In this document: positions 58,051-64,000 of the stretch, piece by piece
Layout of the letters: every line of letters begins with the position of its first letter
How positions within the stretch are numbered: the first letter of the stretch is position 1
Assembly (NCBI RefSeq): GCF_003627815.1
Contig: NZ_CP032698.1
Span: 6,324,001 to 6,388,000 of the forward strand
Length of the DNA: 64,000 bases
DNA from: Streptomyces hundungensis
GTDB taxonomy: Bacteria > Actinomycetota > Actinomycetes > Streptomycetales > Streptomycetaceae
Direction: 5' to 3'
Made by a program: the position numbers and the translations under genes
Notes under the pieces: generated by a model
The model's database searches: none
The model's input: only the letters and a program-made list of their open reading frames with translations
Told to the model about the DNA's origin: nothing

Positions 58051-59829
58051 ATGACGCGCATGACCAGCAAGCGCTCCGGTACCGGTTCTGGTACGGGTAC
58101 CGGCTCCCGTTCCGGTTCCGGTTCCACCTCCGGCGCCCGCAGGGCCTCCGGCCGGCCCGCCGCCAAGTCCGCGAAGCCCGCCAAGGGCCGGACCATGGCG
58201 CCGCAGGGCGAATTCACCCTGCCCGAGACCCTCACCCCCGCGCTGCCGGCCGTCGACGCGTTCGCCGACCTGGACATGCCCGCGGCGCTGCTCAAGACGC
58301 TCGACGCGCACGGCGTGACCGAGCCGTTCCCCATCCAGGGCGCCACCCTGCCGAACTCGCTCGCCGGCCGGGACATCCTCGGCCGCGGACGCACCGGCTC
58401 CGGCAAGACCCTCGCCTTCGGCCTCGCCCTGCTCGCCCGCACCGCGGGCCGGCGCGCCGAGCCCAAGGCGCCGCTCGCGATGGTCCTCGTACCGACGCGC
58501 GAGCTCGCCCAGCAGGTCACCGACGCGCTCACCCCGTACGCGACGGCCGTCAACCTGCGCCTCACCACCGTCGTCGGCGGGCTCTCCCTCACCAAGCAGG
58601 CGAACGCGCTGCGCCGCGGCGCCGAGGTCATGGTGGCCACGCCGGGCCGGCTGAAGGACCTCATAGAGCGGGGTGACTGCTCGCTGGAGAACGTGAGCAT
58701 CACCGTGCTCGACGAGGCCGACCAGATGGCCGACATGGGCTTCATGCCGCAGGTCGTGGCGCTGCTCAAGCAGGTCGAGCCGGACGGGCAGCGGATGCTG
58801 TTCTCGGCCACCCTGGACGCCAACATCGACCGCCTGGTCCGGATGTTCCTCACCGACCCGGTGGTGCACTCCGTCGACCCCTCGGCGGGCGCCGTCACCA
58901 CGATGGAACACCACGTCCTGTACGTCATGGACGAGACCGACAAGAAGGCCGTCACCACGCGGATCGCGGCCCGCGACGGCCGCGTGATCATGTTCCTGGA
59001 CACCAAGCGCTCCGTGGACCGGCTGGTCAAGCGGCTGCTCGCCAGCGGCGTCCGGGCGGGCGGCCTGCACGGCGGACGGTCCCAGCCGCAGCGCAACCGC
59101 ACCCTGGACCAGTTCAAGAACGGCCAGCTCACGGCGCTGGTCGCGACGAACGTCGCGGCGCGCGGCATCCACATCGACGACCTGGACCTGGTCGTCAACG
59201 TCGATCCGCCGACCGACCACAAGGACTACCTCCACCGCGGCGGGCGCACCGCGCGGGCGGGGGAGTCGGGCAGCGTCGTCACGCTCGTCCTGCCCGACGA
59301 GAAGCGCGAGATGACCAAGCTCATGTCGTTCGCCGGGATCCGCCCGCGCACGGCCGAGATCAAGTCGAGCTCCGAGGAGCTCGTCCAGGTCACGGGCGCG
59401 CGGGAGCCGTCGGGCGTCCCCGTGGTCATCGAGGTCCCGGCCCAGCCGGAACCCAAGCGGGCCTCCTCCGGCGGACGCGGCCGGGGCCGCCGGGGCGGCG
59501 GCCAGGGCTCGACCCAGCCGTCCGCGCCCCGTTCGCAGGGTGCGCGCACCCAGGGTTCGAGCCAAGGCGCGGCCCCCCGCTCCCAGGGCGGACGGACGCA
59601 GGGCGCGGCCACCTCCCGCCAGGGCGCTCCGGCCTCCCGCCAGGGCTCGGCACCCACCCGTCAGGGCGCTGCGAGCTCCCGTCAAGGTGCTGCACCCTCC
59701 CGTCAGGGCTCGGCACCCTCCCGTCAAGGCGCTGCGAGCTCCCGTCAGGGCGCTCCGTCCTCCCGTTCCCAGGGTGGTCGCGGCCGTGGCCAGGGTGGCG
59801 CGGCGGGCGCGGGGCGCGGCCGGGGCTGA
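58051..59829 (+). CDS. DEAD-box RNA helicase
   Basis: 592 aa from the ATG at 58051, with AAGGAAGG upstream. A Gly/Ser/Thr-rich N-terminus (~1-45) precedes the helicase core: Q-motif FPIQGATLPNSLAGRD, motif I GRTGSGKT, PTRELAQQ, DEAD as VLDEADQMADMG, SAT in LFSATLD, and C-terminal ATNVAARGIHIDDLDLV plus HRGGRTARAGESG. The tail (~455-592) is a Gln/Arg/Gly/Ser low-complexity region with heptad RQGxxxS repeats, typical of RNA-binding or condensate-forming tails. Confidence 0.95.
   Translation: MTRMTSKRSGTGSGTGTGSRSGSGSTSGARRASGRPAAKSAKPAKGRTMAPQGEFTLPETLTPALPAVDAFADLDMPAALLKTLDAHGVTEPFPIQGATLPNSLAGRDILGRGRTGSGKTLAFGLALLARTAGRRAEPKAPLAMVLVPTRELAQQVTDALTPYATAVNLRLTTVVGGLSLTKQANALRRGAEVMVATPGRLKDLIERGDCSLENVSITVLDEADQMADMGFMPQVVALLKQVEPDGQRMLFSATLDANIDRLVRMFLTDPVVHSVDPSAGAVTTMEHHVLYVMDETDKKAVTTRIAARDGRVIMFLDTKRSVDRLVKRLLASGVRAGGLHGGRSQPQRNRTLDQFKNGQLTALVATNVAARGIHIDDLDLVVNVDPPTDHKDYLHRGGRTARAGESGSVVTLVLPDEKREMTKLMSFAGIRPRTAEIKSSSEELVQVTGAREPSGVPVVIEVPAQPEPKRASSGGRGRGRRGGGQGSTQPSAPRSQGARTQGSSQGAAPRSQGGRTQGAATSRQGAPASRQGSAPTRQGAASSRQGAAPSRQGSAPSRQGAASSRQGAPSSRSQGGRGRGQGGAAGAGRGRG
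59617..59763 (+). repeat. Seven 21-bp in-frame repeats in the helicase tail
   Basis: Seven consecutive 21-bp units beginning CGCCAGGGC or CGTCAAGG/CGTCAGGG encode RQGAPAS, RQGSAPT, RQGAASS, RQGAAPS, RQGSAPS, RQGAASS and RQGAPSS. Nucleotide identity between units suggests recent expansion; the number is likely strain-variable. Confidence 0.9.
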
Positions 59830-59847
59830 CCCGGCCCCTACCGGCCC

Positions 59848-60801
59848 TCAGGTCACGAGCCGGGCCCGCAGCGCCGCGAGGTCGCGCAGGTCAAGCCCGA
59901 GCCCCTGGGTCAGATACCCGTACAAGTCGCCGTAGAGCGCGGTGAGTTGGTCCAGGGCCGCGTCCAGGTAGTCGAGGCGTACCTCCTGGAGGGGGATCAG
60001 CAGATCCGGGTCCCGCATCGTGCCGGACTGCTTCAGGGCCGCCCGCAGCGCCGCGTCGGCCGCCGCCCGGAAGCCGTTGGACGCCAGGTAGTCCTGCTGG
60101 GCCGTCGCGGCGGGCACGCCCAGCGCGCGCAGCAGGACGTAACTCTCCCAGCCGGTGCGGTCCTTGCCGGAGGTGCAGTGGAAGAGCAGCGGGCCGCGCG
60201 CCGAGGCCAGGTCCTTGAGGACCGCCCCGAACTCGGCGCGGGCCGCCGGGTCCGAGACGAACGCCTGGTACTCGGCGCGCATGAGCGCCTCCGCCCTGCC
60301 GTGACCCAGCATCGCGTCCTGCGTCGCCGGGTCCCTCGAGCCGATCGCGGCCAGCATTTGCGCGTACAGGCCGCTGTCGGTGACCGGGTGCGAGGCCGGG
60401 GCGAGCCCGGCCGGCAGCCGGTCGGGGCCGTCGTACTGGAGCTCCAGGGGCGTCCGGAAGTCGGCCACCTCCCGCAGGCCGAGCCGGGCCAGCGTCGAAA
60501 GGTCCCCGTCCGTCGTCCTGTTCAGCGCGTCGGCCCGGTAGGCGAGCCCGTAGCGGACCGGCTCGCCGTCATACGTTCCGTAGCCGCCCAGGTCGCGGAC
60601 GTTCACCGCGCCCTGGAGCACGACCTGACGGATCGCGGGGGCGTCCTGGCGGTGTATGCCCTGGGTGGTGGGCGGCGCCGACGCCGATGCCGATGCCGTG
60701 GCGGGCAGGCCGAGCGCCAGGGTCGCGGCGAGGGCGGCGGTCACCGCCCCGGCACGCATCGCCCTGGCACGTGTCACCGTGCGGCCGCTTCTTCGGTTCA
60801 T
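59848..60801 (-). CDS. Secreted tyrosine/lipid phosphatase (PtpB-like)
   Basis: 317 aa from the ATG at 60801 (MNRRSGRTVTRARAMR), with GGAG 9 nt upstream. Signal peptide: basic residues 1-16, hydrophobic ~20-40, ATASASA cleavage region. Catalytic P-loop HCTSGKDRTGW (HCxxGKDRTG), typical of MptpB-type and other Tyr_phosphatase3 enzymes that act on phosphotyrosine, phosphoserine or phosphoinositides. General acid Asp probably in ADFRTPLELQ. Interposed between the two halves of the steroid locus, on the same strand as ipdC. Confidence 0.88.
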   Translation of the reverse strand: MNRRSGRTVTRARAMRAGAVTAALAATLALGLPATASASASAPPTTQGIHRQDAPAIRQVVLQGAVNVRDLGGYGTYDGEPVRYGLAYRADALNRTTDGDLSTLARLGLREVADFRTPLELQYDGPDRLPAGLAPASHPVTDSGLYAQMLAAIGSRDPATQDAMLGHGRAEALMRAEYQAFVSDPAARAEFGAVLKDLASARGPLLFHCTSGKDRTGWESYVLLRALGVPAATAQQDYLASNGFRAAADAALRAALKQSGTMRDPDLLIPLQEVRLDYLDAALDQLTALYGDLYGYLTQGLGLDLRDLAALRARLVT

Positions 60802-60832
60802 GGGGGTCAACTCCCGTGTGTCCAAAGGGGAT

Positions 60833-61927
60833 TCACTGGGCAGGGGGCAGAGCGGCGAGCACGTGCGCGGCCTCGTCCATCACGCGGGCGACCAGCTCGG
60901 CGCAGCTCGGGAGATCCTCGATGAGCCCGGCTACCTGGCCCGAGGCCATCACTCCCCGGTCGGTGCGGCCCTCGACCATCGACGCCCTCAGCAGCATCGG
61001 GGTGTTCGCCGCCAGAAGCATCTGACTCCAGGTCAGGTCCTTTCCGTGCTTCATCTCCCTTCCGTCCCTGACCAGTTGACGCCACGTCAGGCCGGACACC
61101 TCTCGGAAGCCCGAGACGTGGCGCACCGCATACGCGAACGCCCTGGCGCGACCGGCTCGTTCCAGCAGGGCGACGAGCTCGGTGCGCAGCATGCGGTGCG
61201 GCAGGCCGTCCACGGCCGTGGTCACCGTGACGTCCTGCACCGTGGCGCGCAGATAGCGCGCCTTCACCGCGTCGGGGACCGTCGAGTCGGCGGTGAGCAG
61301 GAAGCGGGTGCCCATCGCCACGCCCGCGGCGCCATAGGCGAGCGCCGCCACCAGGCCCCGCCCGTCGTGGAAGCCGCCCGCCGCGATCACCGGGATGTCC
61401 ACGGCGTCCACCACCTGCGGAAGCAGCACGGTGGTCGCGACCTCCCCGGTGTGGCCGCCGCCCTCGCCGCCCTGCACGATCACCGCGTCCGCGCCCCACG
61501 CCGCGACCTTCTCCGCGTGCCGTCTGGCCCCGATGGAAGGGATCACGACGACCCCCGCCTCCTTCAGCTCGGCGATGAGGTCGCGGGAGGGGGCCAGCGC
61601 GAACGACGCCACACGCACGCCCTCGTCGACGATGATCCGCACCCGCTCGCGCGCGTCGGCGGCGTCCGCCCGCAGATTGACCCCGAACGGCGCGTCCGTA
61701 CGGGAGGCGACCTCCCGGACCGCCCGGCGCAGTTCGTCGGTCGTCATCGTCGCGGAGGCCAGGATGCCGAGCGCGCCCGCGTTCGCGGTGGCCGACACCA
61801 GTCGGGGGCCCGCGACCCAGCCCATGCCGGTCTGCACGATCGGGTGCCGTACGCCGACCAGTTTCGTCAGGGCCGTCTCGATGCGCGGCCCCTCACCCGC
61901 CGGAGCCGTCGCGTGTGCGGGCGTCAA
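60833..61927 (-). CDS. ipdC: IpdC, NPD-like flavin oxidoreductase
   Basis: 364 aa from the TTG at 61927, which overlaps the ipdB stop (TTGA); no ATG or GTG lies nearby in frame. Nitronate monooxygenase/2-nitropropane dioxygenase fold: PIVQTGMGWVAGP, VIVQGGEGGGHTG (FMN phosphate), VIAAGGFHDGRGLVAALAYG. IpdC reduces an unsaturated CoA intermediate in ring C/D degradation. About the size of mycobacterial IpdC. Terminal gene of echA20-ipdA-ipdB-ipdC. Confidence 0.85.
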   Translation of the reverse strand: MTPAHATAPAGEGPRIETALTKLVGVRHPIVQTGMGWVAGPRLVSATANAGALGILASATMTTDELRRAVREVASRTDAPFGVNLRADAADARERVRIIVDEGVRVASFALAPSRDLIAELKEAGVVVIPSIGARRHAEKVAAWGADAVIVQGGEGGGHTGEVATTVLLPQVVDAVDIPVIAAGGFHDGRGLVAALAYGAAGVAMGTRFLLTADSTVPDAVKARYLRATVQDVTVTTAVDGLPHRMLRTELVALLERAGRARAFAYAVRHVSGFREVSGLTWRQLVRDGREMKHGKDLTWSQMLLAANTPMLLRASMVEGRTDRGVMASGQVAGLIEDLPSCAELVARVMDEAAHVLAALPPAQ

Positions 61928-62670
61928 CGCGCCACCTCGCGCTCGCGCAGCCCGTCCGGGTCGAGGACCTCGCGGATGAGGCGCAGCTCCTCGGTGGTGG
62001 GCTCCCGGGTGTACGCCGCCTCCTCGCAGCCGGCCAGTTCGAACCCCGTCGCCCCGCGCACCTCCTCCAACGTGACCCCGGGGTGCAGCGAGACCAGCCG
62101 CATCGCGTGGTCCGGCGTCGCGAAGTCGAAGACGCCGAGGTCGCTCACCACCCGCGGGATGCGGTGGAAGCGGGTGGCGGAGGGGCCCGCGGCCGCCGCG
62201 CTGTCGTAACCGACCCCGCAGATCATGTCGACCTTCGGCACGAAGACCCGGGTGGAGTGCTTCGGCACCCAGTAACTCACCGGATTGTTCAGGGTGTTGA
62301 CCGGCGCCCCGCGTACGCCGAGGAGCTGACGGGCGGGCCGGTCCCAGGCGCCGATGCAGGAGATGTTCTGGTTGCCGAACCGGTCGATCTGGCTCGCGCC
62401 CATCATGACGTGCCGCCGCCCGCCGGTGACCATCGTGAGGTGGTGGCGGTACGGCAGCCACCCCTCGGGCTCCCCGTCGGGGCCGACCAGCATCGCCTCG
62501 CCGTCGGTGAGCAGCAGATCGGGGGAGAAGGTCCGCCGGGCGAGACGGGCCCCCACCGACGGGATGAGCCCCATGGGGCTCGCGAGCACCTCCCCGTTGT
62601 CGCGCCACGCCTCGGCGCACGCGATCACGCAGTACTCGGCGCGGGTCACCCGCACGGCGTTCGTCGTCAC
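61924..62670 (-). CDS. ipdB: IpdB, CoA-hydrolase/ring-opening subunit beta
   Basis: 248 aa from the GTG at 62670 (VTTNAVRVTRAEYCVIACAE). CoA-transferase family I fold, beta-type: MGLIPSVGARLARRTFSPDL, YRHHLTMVTGGRRHVMMGAS and LNNPVSYWVPKHSTRVFVPK. IpdAB hydrolyses and opens the last steroid ring (COCHEA-CoA) in C/D degradation rather than transferring CoA. GTGA overlaps with ipdA upstream and TTGA with ipdC downstream. Confidence 0.85.
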   Translation of the reverse strand: MTTNAVRVTRAEYCVIACAEAWRDNGEVLASPMGLIPSVGARLARRTFSPDLLLTDGEAMLVGPDGEPEGWLPYRHHLTMVTGGRRHVMMGASQIDRFGNQNISCIGAWDRPARQLLGVRGAPVNTLNNPVSYWVPKHSTRVFVPKVDMICGVGYDSAAAAGPSATRFHRIPRVVSDLGVFDFATPDHAMRLVSLHPGVTLEEVRGATGFELAGCEEAAYTREPTTEELRLIREVLDPDGLREREVAR

Positions 62671-63509
62671 GTTCGCTCCTCGTGCCAGCTCTGCACCGCG
62701 CACTGATAGGACTTCTCGTCGGGCCCGGACAGGAACCGCTCGGCGAACTCGGCCCAGGGCGTGCTCGCGTACAGCTTCTGGAACGGCTCGTCACGGCCGT
62801 AGTCGGGGGCGCAGGACGTGAAGTGGGCGCCGTGGGGGCTCTCCACGACGCCGGTGACCGCATACCGCTTGACCAGCAGGGACTGTGCGGGAGCGCCCTT
62901 GAAGCCGTCCACGATCCGCTCGCACGAGAGGTACGCGCTGTCGGCGGCCTCGCAGAACAGGTCGTCGAAGTACGGGTCCGGGCCCAGGTACTGGCCGTTG
63001 CCGAGCCGGTCGGCGCGGTTGAGGTGGACGAGCGCCGCGTCCATGCGCAGCGCGGGCATCGCCACGAACGTCTCGCCGTCCTCATAGGGCGAAGTGACCG
63101 TGCGCAGGCCCGGGTTGACCCGCATCACGTCCGAGCCGATGCCCGCCCGCACCGGCAGGAACGGCAGCCGGTTCGCGGCGGCGTGCAGGCCCCACATGAA
63201 CATCGCCTCGTCGATCTCCATCAGCTCGAAGGCGCCGGCCTGGCGGGCCGCACGGAAGTGCGGCTCCAGGGGGATCGAGTCGAGCGTGGCGAAGGGCGCG
63301 ATCAGTGTGCGGATGCGGCCCGCGGCGGCGAGCAGCCCGACGTCGGGTCCGCCGTAGGAGATCACCGTCAGATCGGTGACGGGGGAGCGCAGCAGGGCCC
63401 GCACCAGGGCCATCGGCTTGCGGCGCGAACCCCAGCCGCCGATGCCGACGGTCATGCCGCTGCGCAGCCGCCGTACGACGTCCTCGGGCGTCATGGTCTT
63501 GTCCGTCAC
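62667..63509 (-). CDS. ipdA: IpdA, CoA-hydrolase/ring-opening subunit alpha
   Basis: 280 aa from the GTG at 63509 (VTDKTMTPEDVVRRLRSG). CoA-transferase alpha-type fold: RSGMTVGIGGWGSRRKPMAL (CoA loop), VISYGGPDVG and FELMEIDEAMFMWGLHAAA, whose acidic residues lie where the IpdA catalytic Glu is expected. C-terminal extension includes FTSCAPDYGRDEPFQ. Works with IpdB. Coupled to echA20 (GTGA). Confidence 0.85.
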   Translation of the reverse strand: MTDKTMTPEDVVRRLRSGMTVGIGGWGSRRKPMALVRALLRSPVTDLTVISYGGPDVGLLAAAGRIRTLIAPFATLDSIPLEPHFRAARQAGAFELMEIDEAMFMWGLHAAANRLPFLPVRAGIGSDVMRVNPGLRTVTSPYEDGETFVAMPALRMDAALVHLNRADRLGNGQYLGPDPYFDDLFCEAADSAYLSCERIVDGFKGAPAQSLLVKRYAVTGVVESPHGAHFTSCAPDYGRDEPFQKLYASTPWAEFAERFLSGPDEKSYQCAVQSWHEERT

Positions 63510-64000
63510 GGCGAGGCCTCCTCGGTGGCCGGCGGTGGAGGCGCCCCGCCCGGCGCGAACGTGTCGCGGACGCGGTCGGCGACGCCGCTGAGGTTGGCCT
63601 CGAAGGTGAAGCCCTGCTCGAAGCGGTAGCTGCGGCGTACGTCGACGGGGTCGATGCCGTTGATGGCGGCCTTGGCGAGGCGGATGAGCATGCCGTCCTT
63701 GCGGGCGATCTCGCGCGCCAACTCCAGTGCCTGTGCGAGGAGTTCGGCCCGCTCCACCACCTTCCACACCGATCCGTGGGCGTGCAGCTCCCGCGCCGAC
63801 ACCGTGCGGGAGGTGTAGTAGAGCGCGCGCATCAGATGCTGCGGGACCAGACGGGCCAGGTGGGTGGCGGCGCCCAGCGCACCCCGGTCCAGCTCGGGCA
63901 GGCCGAAGACGGCGTCCTCGCTCGCCACGATCGCGTCCGCGTTGCCGACCAGGCCGATGCCGCCGCCCAGGCAGAACCCGCCCACCGCCGCGACGACCGG
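63506..64000 (-). CDS. echA20: EchA20-like enoyl-CoA hydratase/hydrolase (N-terminus outside window)
   Basis: C-terminal ~164 residues; the frame is open to the right edge. Crotonase motif GGFCLGGGIGLVGNADAIVA (oxyanion-hole Gly-rich helix) and GLPELDRGALGAATHLARLV fit the family. In steroid degraders EchA20 hydrolyses the HIEC-CoA ring D intermediate before IpdAB. Context with ipdA, ipdB and ipdC supports the name. First gene of this minus-strand operon inside the window. Confidence 0.82.
   Translation of the reverse strand, partial: PVVAAVGGFCLGGGIGLVGNADAIVASEDAVFGLPELDRGALGAATHLARLVPQHLMRALYYTSRTVSARELHAHGSVWKVVERAELLAQALELAREIARKDGMLIRLAKAAINGIDPVDVRRSYRFEQGFTFEANLSGVADRVRDTFAPGGAPPPPATEEASP

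Overview
The window is high-GC actinobacterial chromosome, almost certainly Streptomyces or a close relative. The evidence is roughly 70% GC with G/C-ending codons, many GTG and TTG starts, ATGA/GTGA translational coupling, Streptomyces-type repeats of the GCGCGGGGAACTGCGCG kind, and lineage-typical genes (PriA in place of separate HisA/TrpF, TrpM-like, HGxxPAAW, the Trp-associated membrane protein, bL37). From memory, the order DksA-lspA-rluD ... dnaE ... his ... trp ... lgt ... gltBD resembles the conserved core of Streptomyces chromosomes; I could not run a comparison.

Layout: 1-9 kb holds a truncated DksA/TraR protein, lipoprotein signal peptidase, a pseudouridine synthase, a CPA1 antiporter, an MscS channel, a dienelactone-hydrolase-like protein, a membrane DsbA-like protein and a DUF2252 protein. 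9-12.6 kb is dnaE. 13-18.5 kb has a NYN-domain protein, an IS110-family insertion sequence with a noncoding end that may encode a bridge RNA, and an ABC exporter pair. 18.5-23 kb has a 24-aa ribosomal protein bL37 candidate, YbaK, a LON-domain protein and two poorly characterised proteins.

23.0-28.8 kb is a tightly coupled histidine operon (hisD-hisC-hisB-small membrane protein-hisH-priA-ridA-hisF) ended by a 15-bp hairpin. A regulator/MFS pair follows, then hisI-trpE, the trp-associated small genes, and trpC-trpM-like-trpB-trpA. No trpF is present, as expected if PriA does both isomerisations. 38.7-43 kb holds a second DsbA-like protein, lgt, a repeat-filled 680-bp spacer, ribokinase and a VIT1-type Fe/Mn transporter behind an IdeR/DmdR1-type iron box. 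43.4-49.5 kb is gltBD behind a GlnR-like box.

From 52.7 kb to the right edge lies a steroid ring C/D (HIP) catabolic locus: ipdE2-ipdE1 divergent from ipdF-kstR2-fadA6 across a near-perfect KstR2 operator, then a cold-shock gene, a DEAD-box helicase and a secreted tyrosine phosphatase, then ipdC-ipdB-ipdA-echA20 on the minus strand, with echA20 cut by the window edge.

The most interesting signals are regulatory or small: the possible bridge RNA, the bL37 micro-ORF, the operators (KstR2, iron box, GlnR, TTGCGCAA pair, unassigned palindromes before hisD and trpC), the uncharacterised 54-aa membrane protein in the his operon, and repeat elements that reach into coding sequence (hisC N-terminus, MscS C-terminus, helicase tail).
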